Position numbers and translations under genes: made by a program. This document shows positions 26,132 to 34,433 of a stretch of 64,000 nt of DNA, in pieces. Numbering within the stretch: the stretch's first letter is position 1; every line of letters begins with the position of its first letter. The notes below the pieces were generated by a model. It was not told the DNA's origin. It searched no databases and worked only from the letters and a program-made list of their open reading frames with translations. The stretch is from Termitidicoccus mucosus (GTDB lineage: Bacteria > Verrucomicrobiota > Verrucomicrobiia > Opitutales > Opitutaceae), in NCBI RefSeq assembly GCF_038725785.1, contig NZ_CP109796.1, forward strand, positions 3,534,001 to 3,598,000, given 5' to 3'.

Positions 26132-27091
26132 ATGCCGCCGCCGCTCTCGACCCGCTATCGCACCGCCTTCGTCACCGGCGCCTCGTCCGGGCTCGGCCGT
26201 GCGTTCGCGGAGATGCTCCTCGCCGAGGGCGCGCGCGTGTGGGGCACGTCGCGCGACACCGCCCGCCTCGCATCGCTCGCCGCCCATCCCGCCTTCACCC
26301 CCGTCGCGCTCGACCTGGCCGACGGCACCGCCGCCGAAACCGCCTACGCCCGCGCCGCGGCGCAAGCCGCCGCCGGCGACTCCGGCGCCGCGCCCGGTTT
26401 CGACCTCGTCATCAACAACGCCGGCTTCGGCCGCTTCTCGCCCTTTGCCGGGACGCGGGATTTCGCCGTCTGGCAAACCCAGCTCGACGCCATGCTCACC
26501 CATACCGCCCGCCTCGCCCATGCCGCGCTGCGCGGCATGATGGCGCGGGGCCGCGGCTGCCTCGTCAATGTCTCCTCGCTCGCCGCCGAGTTTCCGCTGC
26601 CCTTCATGGCCGGCTACAACATCGCCAAGGCCGGGCTCTCCGCGCTCAGCGAAAGCCTGATTTTTGAAACCCGGGGCACCCCCGTCGTCGTCATGGATTT
26701 CCGGCCCGGCGACTACCGCACCGCCTTCAACGAGGTCATCCAAGCCGAGGCCGCCGCCCGCCAAGCCACCCCGTCCTCTTCGCCACCCAATCCACCCATG
26801 CCTGACAACACAAACATCGCCGCGACCCACGGACCGGAACCCGGCGCGCCGCCGCTCCGCGTCCCGCATCCCCGCCTGTCCCGCGCCTGGGATGCGCTCG
26901 AGAAAAATCTCCGGGCATCGCCGCCGCCCGAACGCGCCGCGCGCGACCTCCGCCGCGCGCTTCTGCGCGGGCGTCCCGGCATTGTCCGCTCGGGTTCATT
27001 TTTCCAGGCGCGCCTTGCGCCCCTGGCCACGCGCATGATGCCGGCCCGCCTGCGCCGGGCCGTCCTGGCGCGTTATTTCGGAGCCGCCTGA
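26132..27091 (+). CDS. Short-chain dehydrogenase/reductase
   Basis: A 319-residue SDR. The Rossmann start is FVTGASSGLGRAFAEML, followed by LVINNAGFGRFSPF, NVSSLAAEFPLP (catalytic Ser148/149) and YNIAKAGLSAL (Tyr162, Lys166), a complete classical SDR set. The last 110 residues, beyond the usual SDR length, are Pro/Ala/Arg-rich with a basic helix near the end. Next to an ACP-FabZ fusion and a ketosynthase, a 3-ketoacyl reductase role is a reasonable inference, although the sequence alone does not fix the substrate. The next gene starts 3 nt after its stop. Confidence 0.88.
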   Translation: MPPPLSTRYRTAFVTGASSGLGRAFAEMLLAEGARVWGTSRDTARLASLAAHPAFTPVALDLADGTAAETAYARAAAQAAAGDSGAAPGFDLVINNAGFGRFSPFAGTRDFAVWQTQLDAMLTHTARLAHAALRGMMARGRGCLVNVSSLAAEFPLPFMAGYNIAKAGLSALSESLIFETRGTPVVVMDFRPGDYRTAFNEVIQAEAAARQATPSSSPPNPPMPDNTNIAATHGPEPGAPPLRVPHPRLSRAWDALEKNLRASPPPERAARDLRRALLRGRPGIVRSGSFFQARLAPLATRMMPARLRRAVLARYFGAA

Positions 27092-27093
27092 CC

Positions 27094-28317
27094 GTGGCCA
27101 GGCTCCGCATCCTTGTCCTCACCTCAAGCACCGGCGGCGGCCACGATTCCCGCGCCAATGCCTTTGCCGAGTGGTGCTTCGCGCTCTACGACCACGACAT
27201 CGAGGTGCGCATCGAGCAGATGCTCGAAAAATCCTCCGTGATCAACCGCGGCGGCGTGAACTTCTACAACTGGATCCAGCGCCGCCTGCCCGCGCTGCAC
27301 ACCGCCTTCTACACCGCCGTCGAGGGGCTGCGCTTCCTCAACCGCCGCAGTGTCGTGATCGGGCGCGGCTATTACGACCGCGCGCTCGCGGAGTTCCGCC
27401 CGCACCTCGTCTTCAGCGTGCACGATTGCCTGAACCGCGGCTACTTCCAGCGCGCCCGCAAAATCCTCGGCGCGCAAAACGTCCGCTGCGCCACCTATTG
27501 CGGCGAGTTCTCCGGCGGCTGGGGCTACAGCGCGAACTGGCTCGAACCCTCCGTTGATCTCTACATCTCGCGCACCGCCACCGCCCGCGACTACGCCGTC
27601 AGGCACGGCATTCCGCCGGAACGCGCCCGCGTGCGCGGGCACCTCATGAGCCCGCGCGCGCATCTCGAGCAGATGGATGCCGGCCAGCGGCTCCACCACC
27701 TCAAACGCAAGCTTCGCCTGCGTCCCGACCGGTTCACCGTCTTTCTCGCCACCGGCACCAATGGCGCCAACAATCACTTCGCGCTCCTGCCCTCGCTCGT
27801 GCGCCACGCCGGCCGCTGCCAGGCCATCATCATCTGCGGACGCAATCGCGAGATTTACAACCAGCTTGTCCACTGGCGCACGCGCCATCCGGAGTTCTCC
27901 TGCCATATCGAAGGTTACTCCGAGGACGTGCACCTGCTCATGCAATGCAGCGACGCCATCGTCACGCGCGGCGGCACCACCACCTGCGCCAAGGCCCTGC
28001 ATTATTGCTGTCCGATCATCTTCAACGCCTTCGGCGGCATCATGCCGCAGGAGCGGCTCACCCTGAAATTTTTCAGGAACGGAGCCGGCAGCGGCCTCAT
28101 CCGCGACGCAAACGAGTTCACCGAAATCATCGACCGCTGGATGGCCGATCCCGCGAGTTACGCCGCGTATAAGAACCAGTTCACCGCCGTGCGTTACGAG
28201 GAGGACCCGACGCTGCTGATCGACGAGCTTGTCGCCCTCGCCCGCGAGGCCGCGCCCGGCGAGGAACCCGCCCGGCAGCCCTTCCCGCCCAGGAATGGCA
28301 ACGGCCTGGCACATTAG
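27094..28317 (+). CDS. MGDG-synthase-like (GT28) diacylglycerol glycosyltransferase
   Basis: A 407-residue GT-B enzyme starting with GTG 3 nt after the SDR stop. The start ILVLTSSTGGGHDSRANAFAEW and NFYNWIQRRLPALHTAFYTAVEG match the MGDG_synth domain of monogalactosyl-/glucosyl-diacylglycerol synthases (UgtP/MGD type). The C-terminal donor domain has FLATGTNGANNHFALLP, CHIEGYSEDVHLLMQCSDAIVTRGG and IIFNAFGGIMPQE. The family adds hexoses to diacylglycerol on the cytoplasmic membrane face. Here it closes an acyl-modifying gene set, suggesting a specific glycolipid. Confidence 0.88.
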   Translation: MARLRILVLTSSTGGGHDSRANAFAEWCFALYDHDIEVRIEQMLEKSSVINRGGVNFYNWIQRRLPALHTAFYTAVEGLRFLNRRSVVIGRGYYDRALAEFRPHLVFSVHDCLNRGYFQRARKILGAQNVRCATYCGEFSGGWGYSANWLEPSVDLYISRTATARDYAVRHGIPPERARVRGHLMSPRAHLEQMDAGQRLHHLKRKLRLRPDRFTVFLATGTNGANNHFALLPSLVRHAGRCQAIIICGRNREIYNQLVHWRTRHPEFSCHIEGYSEDVHLLMQCSDAIVTRGGTTTCAKALHYCCPIIFNAFGGIMPQERLTLKFFRNGAGSGLIRDANEFTEIIDRWMADPASYAAYKNQFTAVRYEEDPTLLIDELVALAREAAPGEEPARQPFPPRNGNGLAH

Positions 28318-28329
28318 TATCCGATGATC

Positions 28330-28565
28330 TGATACCATTTATTGAACTGAATTTTATTAGGCAGGGCGAGGCGCCCCCGCCGAGCCGCGGCTCAGCACGG
28401 AGGCTTCGCCCTACCTTGATAAGTCTATAACTGGTTCGAAAATGGCATGATACCATTTATGAATGGAACTCAGATTTTTTGGTGGAGGGCCGGGCTCCCG
28501 CGAGGCCGTCGCGGTGTGACGCAATGTTTTTCCACGATGGCCTCGCGGGAGCCCGGCCCTCCAAA
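28330..28565. repeat. REP-like composite, families A and B
   Basis: Family A (28361-28415) is a GC-rich imperfect palindrome built from AGGGCGAGGCG and its mirror around GAGCCGCGGCTC. Family B is a 27-bp stem with one mismatch (28484-28510 with 28536-28562). Between them is an AT-rich linker with TTGATAAGTCTATAA and TGATACCATTTAT. Family A plus this linker recurs at 55241, and A plus B recur at 34195-34367. The composite fills the 362-base gap before the DUF5069 gene. Confidence 0.85.
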
Positions 28566-28679
28566 AGTCGAAATTCATTTCACGTCTGGCATGCTGTGTC
28601 TTCCGGCTACCTTGCGCCGGCGGTTTCGCGGCTGAAAATTTTTCGCGACATTTCGCGCGTTTCGCGGTTCATCCATCAC

Positions 28680-29141
28680 ATGCGTTCCAAACCCATTCCC
28701 GGCTCCACCGGCGAAGTGCTCGCCTGCCTGCCCTCCCCTTACCTGCCGCACGCGGCGACCGGGCTGCTTTACCTCCCGCGCTTCATCGCGAAGTGCAAAT
28801 ACACCAAGGCGCACGGCTCCCTGCCGCCCAGTTACGCGAAAAACTACAAACGCGGGCTCGACCGCTTTCTTTCGCTGCACCTCGGCGTCGATCCCTCCGC
28901 CGTGGAGGAAATCGTGCACACCTCCGCCGACGACGCGGAGATCGACCGCCGCCTGCTCGCGCTTTTTCCCGCCGATGTGCGCGCCGCAAAATGGAACCGC
29001 GACCTCGTGCAAAAAGGCATGACGCCCGCCGGCCAGGATTTTCTGCGCGAGGCGCTCACCGCGATGGGCTGCGCCGACCGTGCCGGGGAAATCAAAAGCG
29101 TGCCGGACCTGATCGACTTCGACGAAGGCCGCATCGAGTGA
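28680..29141 (+). CDS. DUF5069 protein
   Basis: A 153-residue protein from the ATG at 28680 (MRSKPIPGSTGEVLACLPS). It matches the DUF5069 layout, with LLYLPRFIAKCKYTKAHGSLPPSYAKNYKRGLDRF (quoted in outline), a helical middle with DDAEIDRRLLAL, and a C-terminus FDEGRIE. This family is frequent in Verrucomicrobia and of unknown function. No signal peptide or membrane helix is present. A palindromic composite lies directly upstream, so it may not be cotranscribed with the glycosyltransferase. Confidence 0.8.
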   Translation: MRSKPIPGSTGEVLACLPSPYLPHAATGLLYLPRFIAKCKYTKAHGSLPPSYAKNYKRGLDRFLSLHLGVDPSAVEEIVHTSADDAEIDRRLLALFPADVRAAKWNRDLVQKGMTPAGQDFLREALTAMGCADRAGEIKSVPDLIDFDEGRIE

Positions 29142-29160
29142 GTCCGTCTCCTTCTGTTCA

Positions 29161-29391
29161 AATAATGGTTCGGTTTATCTCACACCAAGGCACGAAGGCA
29201 CAAAGTGCCGGGAAGTGTGCCATTATAATTCATTCCTTTGTGTCTTTGTGCCTTGGTGTGAGATAAATGGTTCGTTTTATTTAACCATGGATTTCAAGGA
29301 TTATCACGGATGAGAAAAAGACTCGGAAAACCGTTGGTTGTATCCGTGTCCCTCCGTGCAATCCGTGATTAATTTATCGGTTTTATTTTAA
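29161..29391. repeat. Modular repeat array 2
   Basis: The constant word appears as AATAATGGTTCGGTTTAT (29161-29178), AAATGGTTCGTTTTATT (29265-29281) and a weaker AATTTATCGGTTTTATTTTA (29371-29390). The first interval holds a 29-bp stem with two mismatches (29177-29205 with 29236-29264). The second holds an imperfect stem of ATCACGGAT type. A further degenerate stem follows up to about 29460. The strand sense is opposite to array 1. Confidence 0.8.
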
Positions 29392-29470
29392 TTAACCGCA
29401 GAGAGCACAAAGACCCCATGTCATTTCGCCTCTGCGTGAGTTTTTGCATGTTTGTGTTTCCCCAAAACGC

Positions 29471-29645
29471 CTAGTTCTACTTTGTTAAACTGAGGTTACG
29501 CGAACGGGCCGAGGGATTGCGTGGCATGGGCGTCTCGCCCATGTGCCCGGGGTTTGCGGCGCGGAGCGCCGCCCACGGGCGGGGTCGCCCGTGCCACCCG
29601 CCCCACCCTGCCTCGCGTAACACCAGTTTAACAAAGTAGAACTAG
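29471..29645. repeat. MITE-like element with 33-bp terminal inverted repeats
   Basis: The ends 29471-29503 and 29613-29645 are inverted copies differing at two of 33 positions; both begin CTAGTTCTACTTTGTTAAAC. The inside is a GC-rich nested palindrome built on GGGCGTCTCGCCC and related stems. The element is 175 bases long and codes for nothing. Its right end overlaps the last codon of the GT2 gene, whose TAG stop lies within the terminal CTAG. Confidence 0.85.
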
Positions 29646-30640
29646 AACGTCTGCGGCATCCTCATGCCCAAGCGGCCGCGCAGCAGGTGCGCGCGCCCGG
29701 CAAGCCGCATCCCGGAATTTCCCAGCAGGCGCGACATCCAATGCAGCATCCGGGCGCTGTGCGTGGCCGGACGCGTGCGCAGGAGGATGCGGCGGTTGTA
29801 ACGCAGCAGCCAGCGCGGCATGCGCGGCGCGTTGAGCAGAAGCTCGCGATAAAGCGGACCGTATTTCTCAAGCCACTCGGCGCGGTCAAACTCGACGGAC
29901 TGGCCGCTCGCGCGCAGGCGGGCCAGGTTGCGCTTCACCTGCATCGCGCAGCAGGCGGCCTTGCGCCCGCTGCGGTTCGATTCGCTGGTGTAACGCCCGT
30001 CGCTTTCGTGCGAGCGGTAGAAGCTCAGCGTGGCGGCGAGCTGCGCCGCCCCGCCGGCCAGCGCGAGCCGGAACCACATGTCCCAGTCGCCCGAGTAAAC
30101 CGAGTTTTGCGGAAACCCGCCGAGCGCGAGCGCGGTTTCCCGGTGCATCAACTGCCCCGGAAACGCGAACTGGTTTTTCGCCGCAAACTCCCGCAACGGC
30201 ACCATGCGCCAGCGCGCGCCGGGCGGGCATTCGTTTTTATGGAAAAAGGGCTCGCCGTCGCGTGAAACAAAAGTCGTCGCGCCGCAGAAAAGCGCGCACG
30301 AGTCCACCTCCGGCGCGACCTCCAGGATGCGCTCGACGAAATCCGGCGCGAGCATGTCGTCGTCGTGCAGCACCGAGATCCACGGCGTCGGGCTGCGGCG
30401 GATGGCGAGGTTCATGTTGCCGAACTGGCGCACATTGGCCTCGTTGCGATGATACTCCACGCGCCCGCCGAACTTCGCGAGCATGCGGTCGAGCGCCCGC
30501 CGGTCGAGGCAGCCGTCGTCGTGCAGCAGCACGCGCACCGGCACGGTCTGGTTGACCGCCGACGCGAGCGCCTGCTCGAGAAAATCGAGCCGCCGATACA
30601 TCGTGACCCCGATCGAAATGTCATTCGCGGAAAGCTGCAT
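29642..30640 (-). CDS. Glycosyltransferase family 2
   Basis: A 332-residue GT-A enzyme from the ATG at 30640; an upstream ATG at 30679 is possible. The start ISIGVTMYRRLDFLEQALASA, the acidic RVLLHDDGC, and the metal-binding WISVLHDDDMLAPDFVE (DxD) are typical GT2 motifs, followed by LGGFPQNSVYSGDWDMWFRLA. The C-terminus is strongly basic (Arg-rich), as in membrane-peripheral GT2s. It probably adds a sugar during envelope polysaccharide or glycolipid assembly. Its stop codon coincides with the end of the MITE-like element, so the native C-terminus may have been altered. Confidence 0.9.
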   Translation of the reverse strand: MQLSANDISIGVTMYRRLDFLEQALASAVNQTVPVRVLLHDDGCLDRRALDRMLAKFGGRVEYHRNEANVRQFGNMNLAIRRSPTPWISVLHDDDMLAPDFVERILEVAPEVDSCALFCGATTFVSRDGEPFFHKNECPPGARWRMVPLREFAAKNQFAFPGQLMHRETALALGGFPQNSVYSGDWDMWFRLALAGGAAQLAATLSFYRSHESDGRYTSESNRSGRKAACCAMQVKRNLARLRASGQSVEFDRAEWLEKYGPLYRELLLNAPRMPRWLLRYNRRILLRTRPATHSARMLHWMSRLLGNSGMRLAGRAHLLRGRLGMRMPQTF

Positions 30641-30901
30641 ACGATCACCGATGTTAGCGGGTTTTCCTCCAAAAACCATCAGGGCATCCCTGATTGGCCG
30701 GATTCACGGAGGATTTACCGCCAAGTTAATCCCAAGGATATTTTGAATGGCCGCAAAGAAGCGCCAAAAAGCACAAAAATGGAAGTGCCCTCCTGTTTCT
30801 TTTTATCAGGCCACTCGCAAACTCGTTGTGCCTTTTTGCGGCTATTCATTTCTTCGGTTACGGCTGCGCCGCTCCAAGTCCATTTGTGGTTAAAAAACCT
30901 C
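30641..30901. other. Gap with a GCCGCAAA-type imperfect palindrome
   Basis: The 261 bases between the GT2 start and the TPR gene stop contain an imperfect inverted repeat, with GGCCGCAAAGAAGCGCC near 30748 facing TTGTGCCTTTTTGCGGC near 30825. The same kind of stem is found at 62998-63062. No gene is seen. Confidence 0.5.
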
Positions 30902-33481
30902 TTATTTGGCCTCAAGGCGTGAGAGCCGCTCCAGATTTTGCCGCGCCTCCTGCAACCCCGGCTGCAATCGCAGCGCTTCCCGAGCTTGCGCCAATGCGTC
31001 CTGGATGCGACCGAGTTTTTCGAGCGCAATGGCGTAGCCGAGATGGATGACCGCCTGGTCGGGGGCTCTTTTCAACGCTTCCTCGTATTGCACGATGGCC
31101 TCGGTATGGCGTCCGCATTGCGTGAGCGCGACGGCGTAGTTATAACGGACGCTCGCGCGCGAGGGATCGGCGCGCAAGGCTTCTTCATAATGCGGCAGGC
31201 TTTCCCCGCTGCGCTCCAGCGCGACAAGGATGTTGGCGAGCAGAAACCGGTTCGCGGGATTGCCGGGAACGGCGTCCACCATCGCCTGTGCCAGCAGATG
31301 CGCCGCCTGCGTGTCCCCCTGGGCCATGAGCGCGGCCGCCCGCCCGCCGACATGGCGCTGTTTCTCGGGGTCTTTTTCCAGACAAAGTTTATATTGTGCG
31401 GCGGCCTCGGCATAACGCTTCACCCCATACAACGCATCGGCATAGCCTAGGCGCGCCTGCACATCATCGGGAGGCCCCGCCGCGAGCTCCGCCTCGAAAT
31501 AAGGGATGGCCTCCTGCCAGCGTCCCAATTGAGAGAGGAGGCGCGCAACGTTGTCTTGAATGTCGACACTCGCCGGGGCGAGCGCGGCGGCTTTTTTGTA
31601 ATACTCCAGCGCCACATCCAATTGGCCGCCTTCACGCGCCTTGATATTACCCCGGTTGTTCCATGCCTCGGGATTCCGGTCATCAGCCGCCAATGCCTTT
31701 TTGAAGCACTCCTCCGCGGCGGCAAGGTTGTTTTTGGCGAAATGGACATTGCCCATGATGACGAGCCCGGCGGTGCTGCCGGGGTCCGCCGCCAGAAGCC
31801 GCTGACACACCGTCATGGCCTCGTCAAAACGGTTCAATTTCAAAAGCGCCTGGCAATAATTCGTATAAAAAACATCCTCACGGGACACTTTCCTGCCGTT
31901 GGCCTGCTCGTAGTAATAAATCGCCTCTTCGTAATTGCCGATTGTCGCGTAAGCGTGCCCGAGGTTGTTGTAATGATCGCCACGGCTGGGGTGGAGGGTC
32001 ACGGCTTTTTCCAAAAAAGGCAATCCCTCGCTGGCCCGTCCGAGCCGGACCAACATATTGCCATAGTTCCCGTTTGCGCGCGCGCTGACCGGATATTTCC
32101 GGACGATATCCGTCCACAGGGTGTCGTCATCGACATAGACCTTGTTGCGGTCAAAGGTCATCACCGCAAAGAGTGCGACGATCGGAATGCCGACCCATAA
32201 AACGCGACGGGAAAGAAAATGATAACCGGCCAGCACTACCGCAGCCACCACGGCGGTCAGCGAAAGATACATGCGGTGCTCGGCGACCACTTGCGTGGCC
32301 ACCGGGATCACGGTGGTTGTCGGGGCCAGCACCGCGAGGTAGAACAACCCAAGCCATCCGGCGCGGGGGCGTTTCCAATACAACAAAAAACAGGCCGCCA
32401 CAAAAACCAGCACCAAAAGCATCTGCCACCATACTTCCGTTGCCTTGGTATATACAAACAGGCCGTAATCGAACACCAGGGGATGGGGAATAAACGACAG
32501 ATAGAGATAACGGACGAACGCCCAGCATTGAGTCAGCGCATAGGGCCACCATGTGATTTCCGAATCCGCGGAGAACCCGACGGTGCCGCCCCGACCGCCG
32601 GCGCCGGCCACCAGCAGCGCCAGCGGAATCCAGGTGAGGGCATAGGCGGCATGCCAGCGCCAGCGGCGGCGCAAGGCTTCGCGGATCGATCCGGCGACAA
32701 ACGCAGCGTCATAAAGCACGATCATCACCGGCGCCGACACCATCACCTCTTTCGTGGCCATGCCGGCCAGACAGGAAAGCCAAGAGACGCCCAGCCAGAG
32801 GTAATTTACGATTTGCGGTTTTCGACTGTCGATTGAGGCGCTTTCGCGCCGTGCCCTATCCGGTCCTTTTTCCCCTCCTTCATTCGTCAATCGGAATTCA
32901 GAATTTGTAATTTTCTCCCTAGCGGCGCGAATGAAACCATATAGCGTCAGCAAATAAAACAGGGCCATCAATGACTCCGCGCGCTGCACCATGTAGGTCA
33001 CGGCCTCGGTTGCCAGGGGATGCACCAGCCAAATTGCCGCCGCCAGCCAGCCGAGCATGAACGCGGAATCGCCGAAGCGCTCGCGCAACCCCGGCAGCAG
33101 CAAGGTGCGCCGCACGATGCCGAGCAGTGCGAGTCCTGCCAGCCAATGAATGAGCAGATTGCCCGTATGATAGCTCCAGACGCCGGTCCCGCTGATTTTG
33201 TAATTGATCGCAAAGCTCAGGTTGAGCACCGGACGCCCGCTGGCTGTCTCGCCGTTCTTCATGTCCGGGGCAAGCGCCGTGCCCCATTGCCGGATGCTCG
33301 TGTTGTCCTGTATGGACATTACATCATCAAAGATGAAGGGGAAGTGAAACGTGTTATGGTATGCGGCCAGTGTAACCAGAAACAATAGGCCCGTCGCGAT
33401 AAGAAGGTGTCGTCGCGGGATGGCACCGGAGCCGTTTGGAACGGGGGATGGGCTCGTTTGTTTATCTCTGGTCAAGGACAT
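30902..33481 (-). CDS. Multi-pass membrane protein with C-terminal TPR repeats (TMTC-like)
   Basis: About 859 residues from the ATG at 33481. The N-terminal half has around ten membrane helices and loop motifs FPFIFDDVMSIQDN, SGRPVLNLSFAINY and VTYMVQRAESLMALFYLLT, the pattern of TMTC/DUF1736-type glycosyltransferase-like proteins. The C-terminal 400 residues are tetratricopeptide repeats (GNYGNMLVRLGRASEGLPFLEKA; YNNLGHAYATIGNYEEAIYYY; AWNNRGNIKAREGGQLDVALEYY). Such proteins are O-mannosyltransferase-like or assembly scaffolds. A 37-codon segment at 32804-32915 is an in-frame palindromic insertion in a loop between helices. Confidence 0.87.
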   Translation of the reverse strand: MSLTRDKQTSPSPVPNGSGAIPRRHLLIATGLLFLVTLAAYHNTFHFPFIFDDVMSIQDNTSIRQWGTALAPDMKNGETASGRPVLNLSFAINYKISGTGVWSYHTGNLLIHWLAGLALLGIVRRTLLLPGLRERFGDSAFMLGWLAAAIWLVHPLATEAVTYMVQRAESLMALFYLLTLYGFIRAAREKITNSEFRLTNEGGEKGPDRARRESASIDSRKPQIVNYLWLGVSWLSCLAGMATKEVMVSAPVMIVLYDAAFVAGSIREALRRRWRWHAAYALTWIPLALLVAGAGGRGGTVGFSADSEITWWPYALTQCWAFVRYLYLSFIPHPLVFDYGLFVYTKATEVWWQMLLVLVFVAACFLLYWKRPRAGWLGLFYLAVLAPTTTVIPVATQVVAEHRMYLSLTAVVAAVVLAGYHFLSRRVLWVGIPIVALFAVMTFDRNKVYVDDDTLWTDIVRKYPVSARANGNYGNMLVRLGRASEGLPFLEKAVTLHPSRGDHYNNLGHAYATIGNYEEAIYYYEQANGRKVSREDVFYTNYCQALLKLNRFDEAMTVCQRLLAADPGSTAGLVIMGNVHFAKNNLAAAEECFKKALAADDRNPEAWNNRGNIKAREGGQLDVALEYYKKAAALAPASVDIQDNVARLLSQLGRWQEAIPYFEAELAAGPPDDVQARLGYADALYGVKRYAEAAAQYKLCLEKDPEKQRHVGGRAAALMAQGDTQAAHLLAQAMVDAVPGNPANRFLLANILVALERSGESLPHYEEALRADPSRASVRYNYAVALTQCGRHTEAIVQYEEALKRAPDQAVIHLGYAIALEKLGRIQDALAQAREALRLQPGLQEARQNLERLSRLEAK
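32804..32915. repeat. AT-rich palindromic element in frame inside the TPR gene
   Basis: The ends are imperfect inverted copies: GTAATTTACGATTTGCGG at 32804 and TCAGAATTTGTAATTTTC at the right end, with CGATTG/CAATCG facing inward. A GGCGCTTTCGCGCC stem lies in the middle. The encoded segment (KITNSEFRLTNE to RKPQIVNY) interrupts an otherwise TMTC-like loop without breaking the frame. Confidence 0.7.
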
Positions 33482-33573
33482 GAGGCTTGGACGCAGGCAG
33501 GGTGCCAAGCTCCCTCGATTTTCCAAGAATAAAAAGGCTTATTGGTATGATCGCAATGGCCGCGATGCCGTCC

Positions 33574-33700
33574 GTAGCGCAGCCATCCTTGCCTGCCGGC
33601 GAGAACAATGGCGCAAAGCGCCGCTACTTCTTTCTTTTCCTAAAAAGTGCCGCGCTTCGCGCGATCATCTGACGACGGCAGGCAAGGATGCCTGCGCTAC
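33574..33700. repeat. REP-like nested palindrome, family D copy 2
   Basis: The 27-base arms 33574-33600 and 33674-33700 are inverted copies with two mismatches, beginning GTAGCGCAG. Inner stems GGCGCAAAGCGCC and GCGCTTCGCGC match those of the element at 21606. It lies between the TPR gene start and the lipoprotein gene stop. Confidence 0.8.
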
Positions 33701-33736
33701 GATGCTGTATATCGCATCTGCCTTCAACTTTGCGAA

Positions 33737-34120
33737 TCAAGGCTGCCCATTGTCGGCAGCCTTGAAGCTCCAGATTATGCCATCAATCATATTCGACTCC
33801 GGAAACGGCGGCAGTTGATACGACTGATACCGGCCCTCCTTGTAAACAAGCGCCGTCACCTTCTCATTGAGACGCGCCCTGAGGGTGAATTTACCGTCCT
33901 TGTCCGCATAGGCAGTGGCATCAATCCCGTGATTGGTTGCCATGCCGAGATGCCTTCGTTCCGAGTAGAACCACAAAACGGCAAAGGGCACGGCCTGCCC
34001 ATCAGCCTCGGAAACGACCTCTCCGGAAATCGTCCTATGCGCAGGACGATCGGTATAGATCATGCAGCCGGAGCCCAAAAGCATGGCCATAATCAAGGAC
34101 AGGGAAACGACTGCTTTCAT
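33737..34120 (-). CDS. Small lipoprotein with a carboxypeptidase-regulatory-like fold
   Basis: A 127-residue protein from the ATG at 34120. It starts with a lipoprotein signal (MKAVVSLSLIMAMLLGSGC, lipobox LGSGC), then ISGEVVSEADGQAVPFAVLWFYSE and YADKDGKFTLRARLNEKVTALVYKEGRY, the alternating-strand pattern of CarboxypepD_reg-like beta sandwiches. It is probably anchored in the outer or inner membrane. Function is unknown. It lies between the TPR gene and a secreted protein on the same strand, but with palindromic repeats on both sides, so cotranscription is uncertain. Confidence 0.75.
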   Translation of the reverse strand: MKAVVSLSLIMAMLLGSGCMIYTDRPAHRTISGEVVSEADGQAVPFAVLWFYSERRHLGMATNHGIDATAYADKDGKFTLRARLNEKVTALVYKEGRYQSYQLPPFPESNMIDGIIWSFKAADNGQP

Positions 34121-34194
34121 GATGACGTTTGGAGGCTTCGCGGTCGGTTTGATGCCATTTATAGTGTTTTCATTTAACATTGGCGCGGCAGCGA

Positions 34195-34367
34195 CGGTAG
34201 GGCGAAGCCTCCGGCTGAGTCGCGGCTCGGCAGGGACGCCTCCCCCTACCATTTGGACCGAAGTTGAGAGAAAATACTATACAAACTGACATGGCGCTTT
34301 TGGTGGAGGGACGGCCTCCGTGCCGTCTACCCGCCCGGAAACGGACGACACGGAGGCCGCCCCTCCA
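34195..34367. repeat. REP-like composite, families A and B, copy 2
   Basis: Family A (34195-34250) keeps the GGTAGGGCGAAGCCTCCGGC / CCCCCTACC outline. Family B (34305-34327 with 34345-34367) is a 23-bp stem with two mismatches. The AT-rich flank TGATGCCATTTATAGTG before family A resembles TGATACCATTTAT near 28330. The composite occupies most of the 313-base gap between the lipoprotein and secreted-protein genes. Confidence 0.8.
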
Positions 34368-34433
34368 GATTATCACGTTATTATACGTTCCGAATGACGG
34401 ATCGATCTCGGAAGAGGTAGCTTTTATGATAGA

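Noticed and set aside
33487-33720. Short frames giving ILACRR and AGKDACAT-type peptides
   Set aside because: These are translations of the family D palindrome and recur at 21600-21760 for the same reason.
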